From Rubrivivax sp. (GTDB lineage Bacteria; Pseudomonadota; Gammaproteobacteria; Burkholderiales; Burkholderiaceae_C): a DNA stretch of 64,000 bases. This document shows, piece after piece, positions 51,993 through 60,182 of this stretch. Under the pieces are notes generated by a model that ran no database searches, was not told the origin of the DNA, and worked only from the letters and a program-made list of their open reading frames with translations. The stretch lies in the NCBI GenBank assembly GCA_027491255.1, contig JAIXWM010000138.1:1-64000 (forward strand), written 5' to 3'. Both the position numbers and the translations under genes were made by a program. Within the stretch, counting starts at the first letter, position 1. Every line of letters begins with the position of its first letter.

Positions 51993-53034
51993 GGGTGGTC
52001 ACGTGACGGCGCGGCGGCGCGCCTGCCTGCGCGGCCTGGGGGCCGCGGTCGTCGGCCCGGTGCTGGCGGGCGCGTCGGCCGCCTCGACGCCCACAGGCGG
52101 CAGCGCGCCGCGGTCGGCGCGCCCGATCTTCGTCCTGAACTCGCAGGACGCGAGCGTGAGCGTCATCGACCCGGTGTCCTGGGCCGAGACGCGGCGCATT
52201 CCCGTCGGCAAGGAGCCGCACCACCTCTACCTCACGCCGGACGAGAAGAGCCTGATCGTGGCCAACGCGGCGGGCAACTCGCTCACCTTCATCGACCCCG
52301 CCAACGCGGCCGTGCAGCGCACGGTGCGCGACATCGTCGACCCCTACCACCTGCGCTTCTCGCCCGACATGAAGTGGTTCGTCACCGCGGCGAACCGGCT
52401 CGACCATGTGGACTTGTACCGCTGGCAGCCCGCCCAGGCCCAGCCCTTCCAGCTCGTGCGGCGCATCGAGGCGCCGAAGACGCCGAGCCACCTCTTCATC
52501 GACAGCCGCTCCACCGTCGTCTACGCCAGTCTGCAGGACAGCGACGAGCTGGTGTGCATCGATCTTGCCACCCAGGCCGTGCGCTGGAAGGTGCGCACCG
52601 GCAAGATGCCGGCCGACGTCTTCCTCACGCGCGACGATCGCCATCTGCTGGTCGGCTTGACGGGTGATCGTCATGTCGAGGTCTATGACGTGGCCTCCGG
52701 TCCGGCACGGCTTGTCAAACGCATCGAGACCGGCGACGGCGCGCATGCCTTCCGCTCGCGCGGCGACGGCCGCCACGTCTTCGTCAGCAACCGGGTGGCC
52801 AACACGATCAGCATGATCGACCTGGGCAGCTTCACCGTCGCGGCCCAGCTGCCCGGCCCGGGTGGGCCGGACTGCATGGACTTCCTGTCCGATGGACGCA
52901 CGCTGTTGCTGAGCTCGCGCTGGGCGCGCAAGCTCAGCGTGATCGACATCGAGACGCGCCTGGTTCTGCGACAGATCCCGGTGGGGCGCTCTCCGCACGG
53001 GGTGTGGACGCTGGACCATGCGCCCAGGACGTGA
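51985..53034 (+). CDS. YVTN-type beta-propeller protein, exported
   Basis: This 349-residue protein has a Tat-like leader (ARRRACLRGLGAAVVGPVLAGASA) and seven blade-like repeats (e.g. PIFVLNSQDASVSVIDPVSW, SLIVANAAGNSLTFIDPANA, HVFVSNRVANTISMIDLGSF), as in YVTN/lactonase-like surface or periplasmic proteins. No catalytic residues can be assigned. Its start overlaps the AIM24 gene by 8 nt and the polysaccharide deacetylase follows within 1 nt, so these are one operon. Confidence 0.82.
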   Translation: MSEGGHVTARRRACLRGLGAAVVGPVLAGASAASTPTGGSAPRSARPIFVLNSQDASVSVIDPVSWAETRRIPVGKEPHHLYLTPDEKSLIVANAAGNSLTFIDPANAAVQRTVRDIVDPYHLRFSPDMKWFVTAANRLDHVDLYRWQPAQAQPFQLVRRIEAPKTPSHLFIDSRSTVVYASLQDSDELVCIDLATQAVRWKVRTGKMPADVFLTRDDRHLLVGLTGDRHVEVYDVASGPARLVKRIETGDGAHAFRSRGDGRHVFVSNRVANTISMIDLGSFTVAAQLPGPGGPDCMDFLSDGRTLLLSSRWARKLSVIDIETRLVLRQIPVGRSPHGVWTLDHAPRT

Positions 53035-53035
53035 G

Positions 53036-53977
53036 ATGCAGGCGCCGACGCGGACCTTCATCACGGCGCTGCGGCGGCGCGCGCGCCCGGTGGCCTGTCT
53101 GATCGCGGCCATGGGCATCTGCGCGATGCCGGCCCGCACTGCAAGCGCTGCCGGGACCGCTCCGGCCACCGCCACCGCCACCGCCACCGCGTGCACCCGC
53201 CCGGTCTACCTGACCTTCGACACCGGCCACATGGGCGTCGCGCCGCTGGTGGCCGACATCTTGAAACGCCACGGCGTGCGCGTGACCTTCTTCCTGGCCA
53301 ACGAGCGCACCCGCACGGGCGGCAGCAGCCTCGACGACGAATGGGCGCCCTGGTGGAAGGAGCGTGCCGCGGAGGGCCATGCCTTCGGCTCCCACACCTG
53401 GGACCACGACCTCTGGCAGGCCGACGCTGCCGACGGCGCGCTGCGCGTGCGCCCGACGATGGGCCCGCTGGCGGGGCGTGCGCGCACGCTGACGCCGGCC
53501 GGCTACTGCGAGGAACTGGACCGCCCGGCGCGCCGCTTCGAGGCCATGACCGGCCAGCGCATGCATGCCTGGTTCCGTGCGCCCGGGGGGCGGACCTCGC
53601 CCGCGCTGCTGCAGGCGGCCCAGGCTTGTGGCTACACGCACGTGGGCTGGTCGCCGGCGGGCTTTCTCGGTGACGAGTTGCCCAGCGACAAGCACCCGAA
53701 CGCGCGCCTGCTCGAGCGCGCGCTGCGCGACATCCGCCCCGGCGACATCCTGGTCGCCCACCTGGGCATCTGGTCGCGGCAGGACCCTTGGGCGCCGGCC
53801 GTTCTGGAGCCGCTGATCGCAGGCCTGAAGGCCCGCGGGATGTGCTTTGCGACCCTGCGCGAGCATCCGGTCCATGGCCGTGCCGGCCTGCGCACGCCCT
53901 CCCCGCCACGGGCCGACGGTGGGGCTGCCGGCAGCCTGGCAGTGGGGTCTTCCGCTGCGCATGGAGCGTTGCGGTGA
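53036..53977 (+). CDS. Exported polysaccharide deacetylase (NodB domain)
   Basis: This 313-residue protein has a signal segment (ACLIAAMGICAMPARTASA) followed by the NodB fold: VYLTFDTGHMGVAPLVADIL (catalytic-base Asp region; Thr replaces the second Asp of the common DD pair), FGSHTWDHDLW (the H-x-x-x-H/D metal site), HAWFRAPGGRTSP and ILVAHLGIW. It would remove N- or O-acetyl groups from a polysaccharide or peptidoglycan in the periplasm. The C-terminal ~30 residues are low-complexity. The stop overlaps the next start (GTGA). Confidence 0.83.
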   Translation: MQAPTRTFITALRRRARPVACLIAAMGICAMPARTASAAGTAPATATATATACTRPVYLTFDTGHMGVAPLVADILKRHGVRVTFFLANERTRTGGSSLDDEWAPWWKERAAEGHAFGSHTWDHDLWQADAADGALRVRPTMGPLAGRARTLTPAGYCEELDRPARRFEAMTGQRMHAWFRAPGGRTSPALLQAAQACGYTHVGWSPAGFLGDELPSDKHPNARLLERALRDIRPGDILVAHLGIWSRQDPWAPAVLEPLIAGLKARGMCFATLREHPVHGRAGLRTPSPPRADGGAAGSLAVGSSAAHGALR

Positions 53978-54966
53978 CGCTGCTCGACGCCGCCTTGAAC
54001 GCCTTCGGCGACGTGCAGCAGGCGGCCTTCGAGGGCCTGGTGCAGCCGCTGATGTTCTCGATCGGCTGGGGCAACCTGCTCGAGGACGGTTACCGCGCCA
54101 CCGGCTGGCTGCTCGTGGGCGTGCTGCAGATCGCCCTGATGGCCACGGTGTTGCGCGCGCTGGAGCGCTGGCGCCCGGTGGAGCCGGTGGTCGACCGGGC
54201 CGCGGTGCGGGTGGACATGATCTACACCCTGATCCATCGGCTCGGCGCGTTCCGGCTCGCGATGTTCTTCAGCCTGGAGCCTGCGGCCACCGCGCTGGCG
54301 GCCGAATTGCGGCTGCTGGGCTGGCAGCCCTGGCAGATCGACGCCTGGTGGCCGGGTGTCAGCGACGGGGCGCTGGTGAGCTTCCTGCTGTATCTGGTGC
54401 TGTTCGACTTCGTCGACTACCTGATCCATCGCGCCCAGCACCGCTGGGACTGGTGGTGGCAGCTGCATGCGCTGCACCACAGCCAGCGCCAGATGACGCT
54501 GTGGTCGGATCAGCGCAACCACCTGCTCGACGACGTGCTGCGCGACGCCGTCTTCGTGGCCGTGGCCTTGGCCGTGGGCATCGGCCCGGGGCAGTTCGTC
54601 GCGGTGGTGGCCTGCACGCAACTGCTCGAGAGCCTGTCTCACGCCAACGTGCGGCTGTCTTTCGGGCCGGTTCTCGGCCGCCTGCTGGTCAGCCCGGCCT
54701 ACCACCGCTCGCACCACCGCATCGGCCTGGGGCACGAGTCCGGCGGCCCGGGGACGCTGGGTGGGCACAACTACGCCGTGCTCTTCCCGTGGTGGGACAC
54801 GCTGTTCGGCACCCTGCACATGGACGGCCGCTACGAGCCCACCGGCGTGCGCGACCAGTTGCCGCAGGAGGGCGGGCGTGATTACGGCCGCGGCTTCTGG
54901 ATGCAGCAGTGGCTGGGCCTGATGCGGCTCGCAGGCCGCAGCGGCGCAGACGTGCGCCAGCACTGA
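53974..54966 (+). CDS. Fatty acid hydroxylase / sterol desaturase family membrane protein
   Basis: This 330-residue protein has several transmembrane helices and the di-iron histidine boxes HRAQH (~152), LHALHHS (~165) and YHRSHHRIGLGH (~245). Family members hydroxylate or desaturate lipids with O2. The start is GTG 53974, coupled to the deacetylase stop. Substrates could be carotenoid, hopanoid or fatty acyl lipids; none can be chosen from the sequence. Confidence 0.87.
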   Translation: MTLLDAALNAFGDVQQAAFEGLVQPLMFSIGWGNLLEDGYRATGWLLVGVLQIALMATVLRALERWRPVEPVVDRAAVRVDMIYTLIHRLGAFRLAMFFSLEPAATALAAELRLLGWQPWQIDAWWPGVSDGALVSFLLYLVLFDFVDYLIHRAQHRWDWWWQLHALHHSQRQMTLWSDQRNHLLDDVLRDAVFVAVALAVGIGPGQFVAVVACTQLLESLSHANVRLSFGPVLGRLLVSPAYHRSHHRIGLGHESGGPGTLGGHNYAVLFPWWDTLFGTLHMDGRYEPTGVRDQLPQEGGRDYGRGFWMQQWLGLMRLAGRSGADVRQH

Positions 54967-55105
54967 GCGCGCACCGGCCAGGCCCAACGCATCCGGCATG
55001 TCTGCAGCGCCTTGTGCGCCTTCTGCAGCCTTCGAGCGCCTCGGCGGGACATCCCCAGGCCGGACGGCGTGCGCGTCTGCCCGCCCTGCTTATGATCGGC
55101 GTCCG

Positions 55106-55987
55106 ATGAAAGACCTCCTCGACGCGGGCTGGCGCGCGGCCGTGGGCTGCCTCCACCCGCGTGTCATCCTCTGGTCGCTGCTGCCGCTGGTGCTGTCCGG
55201 TGCGTCGGTGGCGCTGCTCGGCTGGTTCTACTGGGAGCCGGCGGTCGGTGCGGTGCGGCAATTCCTGGAGCAATGGTCGCTGCTCGCGGCGCTGCTGCAG
55301 TGGCTGGAGTCGGTCGGCGGCGGGGCTTTGCGGGCCCTGATCGCACCGATCGTCGTCGTGGCGCTTGCCGTGCCGACGATCGTCATCCTCAATCTGCTGC
55401 TGGTGGCCTGGCTGATGACGCCGGCCCTGGTCGATCTCGTGGCGAGGAGTCGCTTCCCCGGGTTGGAGCGTCGTGGCAGCGCGTCGGCCGGGTGGCAGGG
55501 CCTGGCGTGGTCACTGGGCTGCACCGCCCTGGCGCTCGGCGTCCTCTTGCTGAGCCTGCCCTTGTGGCTGGTGCCACCGCTGGCCCTGCTGATCCCGCCG
55601 CTGGTGTGGGGCTGGTTGACGGCGCGGGTGCTGGCATTCGACACGCTGTGCGCTCACGCGACCTCGGGGGAGCGACGTCTGATCCTGCACGCGCAGCGCT
55701 GGCCGCTGCTGGGCATGGGCGTGGTCTGCGGCCTGTTGGGCGCGGCACCTTCGCTCGTCTGGGCGCTCGGGGCCGTGGCGCTGGTGCTCGCGCCGGTGGT
55801 GGTCGTGCTGTCGGTCTGGCTCTACACCCTGGTGTTCGCCTTCGCCTCGCTCTGGTTTGCGCACTACACGCTGCTGTGCCTGGACCGCCTGCGCCGCGCG
55901 CCCGCCGGCGAGGCGCCGCCCCCTTCGTCGACCCCCTCATCTCCACGCGTCCCCGCGACGCCGAGCCTGGAAGCACCCCGCGCATGA
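55106..55987 (+). CDS. EI24-domain membrane protein (CysZ-like)
   Basis: This 293-residue protein has about six hydrophobic segments (~20-42, 62-80, 85-105, 138-158, 165-190, 205-245) and opens MKDLLDAGWRAAVGCLHPRVI, typical for EI24-domain proteins of betaproteobacteria. CysZ of this family moves sulfate, but the branch here has no known substrate. The C-terminal 30 residues are a Pro/Ser tail. The stop overlaps the next start (ATGA). Confidence 0.82.
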   Translation: MKDLLDAGWRAAVGCLHPRVILWSLLPLVLSGASVALLGWFYWEPAVGAVRQFLEQWSLLAALLQWLESVGGGALRALIAPIVVVALAVPTIVILNLLLVAWLMTPALVDLVARSRFPGLERRGSASAGWQGLAWSLGCTALALGVLLLSLPLWLVPPLALLIPPLVWGWLTARVLAFDTLCAHATSGERRLILHAQRWPLLGMGVVCGLLGAAPSLVWALGAVALVLAPVVVVLSVWLYTLVFAFASLWFAHYTLLCLDRLRRAPAGEAPPPSSTPSSPRVPATPSLEAPRA

Positions 55988-56775
55988 ACATCGGCCTCAT
56001 CATCATCGGCGACGAGATCCTCTCCGGCAAGCGGGAGGACAAGCACCTGCCCAAGGTCATCACACTGCTGGGCGCGCGCGGTCTCGCGCTGGCGTGGGCG
56101 CGCTACGTCGGCGACGACCGCGAACGCATCACCGCGACCCTGCGCGAGGCCTTTGCGGGCGGCGACCTCGTCTTCTCCTGCGGCGGCATCGGCGCCACGC
56201 CCGATGACCACACCCGCCAGAGCGCCGCTGCCGCGTGCGGCGTCCCGCTGGAGTTGCACCCGCAGGCGCGGGCGCTGATCGTCGAGCGCATGCAGGACGT
56301 CGCACGCGAGCAGGGCCAGCCCTTCGAGCCCGACCGTGCGGACAATGTGCACCGCCTGAACATGGGGGTGTTCCCCCAGGGAGCCTCGATCATCCCGAAC
56401 CCGTACAACAAGATACCGGGCTTCTCGGTCGGCCACGTGCACTTCGTCCCGGGCTTCCCGGTGATGGCCTGGCCGATGATCGAGTGGGTGCTGGACCGGC
56501 GCTACCCCGAGTTGCACGGACGGCAGACGCAGTCCGAGCGCTCGGTCATCGTCTTCGGCGCCATGGAGGCGGCCCTCACGCCGCTGATGGAGGAGATCGA
56601 GCGCCGCCATCCGGGCATCAAGGTCTTCAGCCTGCCCAGCGTAGACCACCCCCAATACGGTCGCCACATCGAACTCGGCGTCAAGGGTCTGGACGGTCTC
56701 GCCGCGGCCTATGCAGACCTCAAGGCCGGCTTGCAGCACCTGGGTGCCGATATCGGCCCCGAAATGGTGCGATGA
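55984..56775 (+). CDS. Molybdopterin-binding / CinA N-terminal (MoaB-fold) protein
   Basis: This 263-residue protein starts MNIGLIIIGDEILSGKREDKH, the MoaB/CinA signature, and contains VFSCGGIGATPDDHTRQSAAA (the GGxGxTxDD phosphate/pterin loop). It lacks the C-terminal PncC amidohydrolase domain of full CinA, as in the short 'competence/damage-inducible protein A' homologues. A nucleotide- or pterin-pyrophosphatase role is possible but unproven. It ends just before the glnA control region. Confidence 0.84.
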   Translation: MNIGLIIIGDEILSGKREDKHLPKVITLLGARGLALAWARYVGDDRERITATLREAFAGGDLVFSCGGIGATPDDHTRQSAAAACGVPLELHPQARALIVERMQDVAREQGQPFEPDRADNVHRLNMGVFPQGASIIPNPYNKIPGFSVGHVHFVPGFPVMAWPMIEWVLDRRYPELHGRQTQSERSVIVFGAMEAALTPLMEEIERRHPGIKVFSLPSVDHPQYGRHIELGVKGLDGLAAAYADLKAGLQHLGADIGPEMVR

Positions 56776-56798
56776 TCAACAGCCCACTTCGGTGCATT

Positions 56799-56815
56799 TG
56801 CACTTGTATGGTGCA
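56799..56815. promoter_or_regulatory. NtrC-binding site upstream of glnA
   Basis: TGCACTTGTATGGTGCA matches the 17-bp NtrC consensus (TGCAC-N5-TGGTGCA) very closely. It is centred about 138 bp before the predicted sigma-54 start, a distance like the enhancer of enterobacterial glnA. Extra GGTGCA half-sites lie at 56791 and near 56882. Confidence 0.85.
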
Positions 56816-56918
56816 ATAACGCCGATTTCTGCCGCTGGCGACGGCGGTGGTCATTCATGGCGCCGTCCCAGGTCCTATCCTGGTGCGGCGCACGTCCGAC
56901 CGTCGCTGACGGTGCTCT

Positions 56919-56935
56919 GGGCACGCTTTCTGCTT
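56919..56935 (+). promoter_or_regulatory. Sigma-54 promoter of glnA
   Basis: GGGCACGCTTTCTGCT fits the -24/-12 consensus TGGCACN5TTGCT at 14 of 16 positions, with GG (56920-56921) and GC (56932-56933) exactly 12 bp apart. The transcription start would be near 56945, leaving a leader of ~74 nt before glnA. Confidence 0.82.
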
Positions 56936-57018
56936 CCTTGGCGGGCGTCCTTGCGCCGGACCGCAGGTGCCGCGCAGGCCGGACATTTCCAACTCGAGTG
57001 CATCAACAGGAGAAACAG

Positions 57019-58434
57019 ATGGCAAAGACGGTTGCCGACGTGATGAAGATGGTGAAGGACAACGAAGTCAAGTTCGTGGACTTCCGCTTCACCGACACCC
57101 GCGGCAAGGAGCAGCACGTGTCGGTGCCGGTGTCGCACTTCGACGAGGACAAGTTCTCGGCTGGCCACGCCTTCGACGGTTCGTCGATCGCCGGCTGGAA
57201 GGGTATCGAAGCCTCGGACATGCTGCTGATGCCTGACCCGAACACCGCCAACATCGACCCCTTCTTCGAGGAGCCGACGCTCATCCTGACGTGTGACGTG
57301 CTCGAGCCGGGCGACGGCAAGCCCTACGAGCGTGACCCGCGTTCGCTGGCCAAGCGCGCCGAGGCCTACCTGAAGGCCAGCGGCCTGGGCGACACCGCGT
57401 ACTTCGGCCCCGAGCCCGAGTTCTTCATCTTCGACCAGGTGCAGTGGAACGTCGACATGTCCGGCTGCTTCGTCAAGGTGTCGTCGGAAGAGGCGCCCTG
57501 GAGCACCGGCAAGGACTTCGAGGGCGGCAACATGGGCCACCGTCCGGCGGTCAAGGGCGGCTACTTCCCGGTGCCCCCGGTCGACAGCTTCCAGGACATG
57601 CGCTCCGAGATGTGCCTGATCCTCGAGCAGCTCGGCATCCCCGTCGAGGTGCACCACCACGAGGTCGCGGCCCCGGGCCAGAACGAGCTCGGCACCAAGT
57701 TCAGCACGCTGGTGCAGCGCGCCGACTGGTTGCAACTGCAGAAGTACGTCATCCACAACGTGGCCCACAGCTACGGCAAGACGGCGACCTTCATGCCCAA
57801 GCCCATCGTCGGCGACAACGGCAGCGGCATGCACGTGCACCAGTCGATCTGGAAGGACGGCAAGAACCTGTTCGCCGGTGACGGCTATGCCGGCCTGAGC
57901 GAGTTCGCGCTGTACTACATCGGCGGCATCATCAAGCATGCCCGCGCGCTGAACGCGATCACCAACCCTGGCACCAACAGCTACAAGCGTCTCGTGCCGG
58001 GCTTCGAGGCGCCGGTCAAGCTGGCCTACTCGTCGCGCAACCGCTCGGCGTCGATCCGCATCCCCTTCGTGGCCAACCCGAAGGGCCGCCGCATCGAGGC
58101 GCGCTTCCCCGATCCCCTGTGCAACCCGTACCTGGGCTTTGCGGCGCTGATGATGGCCGGTCTCGACGGTGTCGAGAACAAGATCCATCCGGGCGAGGCG
58201 GCAACCAAGGACCTGTACCACCTGCCGCCGGAAGAGGACGCGAAGGTCCCGACCGTCTGCCACAGCCTGGACCAGGCCCTCGAGTACCTGGACAAGGGCC
58301 GTGCCTTCCTGACCAAGGGCGGCGTGTTCACCGACAGCTACATCGACGCCTACATCGAGCTGAAGATGCAGGAGGTCACGCGTTTCCGCATGACCACCCA
58401 TCCGCTCGAGTTCGACATGTACTACAGCCTGTGA
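57019..58434 (+). CDS. glnA: Glutamine synthetase, type I
   Basis: GlnA makes glutamine from glutamate, ammonia and ATP and is the main step of ammonia assimilation. The 471 residues equal the standard GSI-beta length. Key segments are FTDTRGKEQHVSVP, AFDGSSIAGWKGIE, the metal-binding FGPEPEFFIFD, VEVHHHEVAAPGQNE, and the adenylylation site with Tyr in KDLYHLPPEE near residue 398. ATG 57019 follows CAGGAG. Expression is set by the upstream NtrC site and sigma-54 promoter; activity by adenylylation through GlnE. ntrB and ntrC follow after one small gene. Confidence 0.98.
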   Translation: MAKTVADVMKMVKDNEVKFVDFRFTDTRGKEQHVSVPVSHFDEDKFSAGHAFDGSSIAGWKGIEASDMLLMPDPNTANIDPFFEEPTLILTCDVLEPGDGKPYERDPRSLAKRAEAYLKASGLGDTAYFGPEPEFFIFDQVQWNVDMSGCFVKVSSEEAPWSTGKDFEGGNMGHRPAVKGGYFPVPPVDSFQDMRSEMCLILEQLGIPVEVHHHEVAAPGQNELGTKFSTLVQRADWLQLQKYVIHNVAHSYGKTATFMPKPIVGDNGSGMHVHQSIWKDGKNLFAGDGYAGLSEFALYYIGGIIKHARALNAITNPGTNSYKRLVPGFEAPVKLAYSSRNRSASIRIPFVANPKGRRIEARFPDPLCNPYLGFAALMMAGLDGVENKIHPGEAATKDLYHLPPEEDAKVPTVCHSLDQALEYLDKGRAFLTKGGVFTDSYIDAYIELKMQEVTRFRMTTHPLEFDMYYSL

Positions 58435-58461
58435 CCGGTCCCGGGCTTCCAGCTTGGCAAG

Positions 58462-58491
58462 GGGGGCGGTCGCAAGGCCGCCCCCTTTTTC
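58462..58491 (+). terminator. Rho-independent terminator after glnA
   Basis: The 8-bp stem GGGGGCGG (58462-58469) with CCGCCCCC (58478-58485), 8-nt loop, is followed by five T. It separates glnA from the DUF4124-like gene and ntrBC. Confidence 0.85.
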
Positions 58492-58556
58492 CTTCGCGGG
58501 CGGCTGCGCTTGCGCGGCGCAGGCCCCGGGGCTGGGGTGCCCTGTGGTGCCTGGGC

Positions 58557-59084
58557 ATGGCCGCGGCGGCGCTCCCCTGTGTGGCCCCGCAGATCACCTG
58601 GGCCCAGGCTGGTGAGGCCCGTCCGGTCTACCGTTGCCCGGGCCCGCCCGTGCTCTACACCGATTCGCTCACGCCCGAGGCCGCCCGAACGCGTCAGTGC
58701 CAGGTGATCGACACCCCGGCGATCACGGTGGGTGCGGGAGCGCCCCGGTCTCCAGCCCCGGCTGCCGCGCCGTCGGTCCCCCCGCCGGCGACGGGGCAGG
58801 GAGCTGCCACGTCGGCCCCGCGCGGTGAGACCCGTGTCGACCCGGCCGTGCAGCGCAGCCGCGACGTGCAGGCGCGACTGATCCTCGAGGGCGAACTGCG
58901 CCGCGAGGAAGCCCGGCTCGAGGCCTTGCGGCGCGAATTCGCCGGCGGCGAGCCCGAGCGCCGGGGCGACGAGCGCAACTATGCGCGCTACCTGCAGCGC
59001 GTCGACGAACTGCGCGCTGCGATCACGCGCGCCGAGGCGGACGTCGCGGCGATCCGCCGCGAACTCTCGAGGCTGGCGCCATGA
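58557..59084 (+). CDS. DUF4124-like periplasmic protein with coiled coil
   Basis: The protein has ~175 residues. A hydrophobic leader (MAAAALPCVAPQITWAQA) precedes a DUF4124-like motif, VYRCPGPPVLYTDSL, with a second Cys at RQCQVID. A Pro/Ala linker (~58-85) and a C-terminal charged coiled coil (LEGELRREEARLEALRREF, DELRAAITRAEADVAAI) follow. ATG 58557 is the only ATG; the leader's natural basic residues lie upstream without a start codon, and a GTG at 58431 would read through the terminator, so the true start is uncertain. The stop overlaps the ntrB start (ATGA). Confidence 0.7.
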   Translation: MAAAALPCVAPQITWAQAGEARPVYRCPGPPVLYTDSLTPEAARTRQCQVIDTPAITVGAGAPRSPAPAAAPSVPPPATGQGAATSAPRGETRVDPAVQRSRDVQARLILEGELRREEARLEALRREFAGGEPERRGDERNYARYLQRVDELRAAITRAEADVAAIRRELSRLAP

Positions 59085-60157
59085 CGACCGATGTCCTGAA
59101 CACACCGCTGGGCGCGCTGGACCTGCTGGCCACCATGGTGGCGGTCGTGCGGCCCTCCGGCGAGTGCCTGTTTGTCAACGCCAAGCTCGAAGACACGATG
59201 GGCGTGTCGCGGCGCACCCTGCAGCGTGGCAATGTCCTCGAATGGCTGAGCGAGGTGGACACCATGCGCGCGACGATTGCCGCGGCAGCATCCAACCTCG
59301 TGGCCACCGGTCGTTTCGAGGGCCAGCTGCGGCGCAGCGCGCTGGGCGGCACCGACACGCTGCCGGTGCACGTGATCGTGACCCAGACCGATCGCTTCGA
59401 CCGCCTTGTCGTCGAGTTCGTCGAGATCGAGCAGCAGTCCCGCTTCGACCGCGAGGAGCGCTCGATCGGGCTGGCCCAGGCCAACAAGGAGCTGCTGCGC
59501 AACCTCGCGCACGAGATCAAGAACCCGCTGGGCGGCATCCGCGGCGCGGCCCAGCTGCTGGCCATGGAGATCAGCTCGCCCGACCTGGCCGAGTACACGA
59601 GCGTCATCATTCACGAGGCCGATCGCCTGCAGGCGCTGGTGGACCGCCTGCTCGCGCCGCACCGGCGCCCGCGCATGGTCGGCGACGTCAACATCCACGA
59701 GGTGTGCGAGCGGGTGCGCGCGGTGGTGCAGGCCGAGTTTCCGCGTGGGCTGCAGATCGTGCGCGACTACGACACCTCGATCCCCGAGTTCCGCGCCGAC
59801 CGCGAGCAGCTCATCCAGGCCCTGCTGAACGTCGTGCACAACGCGGCCGAGGCCTTGTCGGCGCGCATTGCTGCGGGGGACGCCCGCATCGTGCTGCGCA
59901 CGCGTGTGGCGCGTCAGGTCACGATCGGCAAGCAGCGCTTCCGACTGGCACTGGAATTGCATGTCCAGGACAACGGCCCGGGCGTTCCGGAGGAGATCCG
60001 GGACCGCATCTTCCACCCCCTGGTGTCGGGGCGGGAGGGTGGCTCCGGCCTGGGGTTGACCTTGGCGCAGACGTTCGTGCAGCAACACCAGGGCACGATC
60101 GCCTGCGACAGCGAGCCCGGCCGGACCGTCTTCATGATCACGATTCCCTTGCCATGA
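59081..60157 (+). CDS. glnL: Nitrogen-regulation sensor kinase NtrB (GlnL)
   Basis: NtrB phosphorylates NtrC under nitrogen limitation and dephosphorylates it with GlnB. The 358 residues hold a PAS domain (~10-120), the H-box NLAHEIKNPLGGIRG with phospho-acceptor His144, the N-box LLNVVHNAAEAL (~250), and the G boxes VQDNGPGVPEEIRDRIFHP and GGSGLGLTLAQ. There is no membrane segment, consistent with a cytoplasmic sensor. It is coupled to the DUF4124-like gene and lies 25 nt before ntrC. Confidence 0.96.
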   Translation: MTTDVLNTPLGALDLLATMVAVVRPSGECLFVNAKLEDTMGVSRRTLQRGNVLEWLSEVDTMRATIAAAASNLVATGRFEGQLRRSALGGTDTLPVHVIVTQTDRFDRLVVEFVEIEQQSRFDREERSIGLAQANKELLRNLAHEIKNPLGGIRGAAQLLAMEISSPDLAEYTSVIIHEADRLQALVDRLLAPHRRPRMVGDVNIHEVCERVRAVVQAEFPRGLQIVRDYDTSIPEFRADREQLIQALLNVVHNAAEALSARIAAGDARIVLRTRVARQVTIGKQRFRLALELHVQDNGPGVPEEIRDRIFHPLVSGREGGSGLGLTLAQTFVQQHQGTIACDSEPGRTVFMITIPLP

Positions 60158-60182
60158 CCGGCTACGCGGAGGGCTCAGGCGC

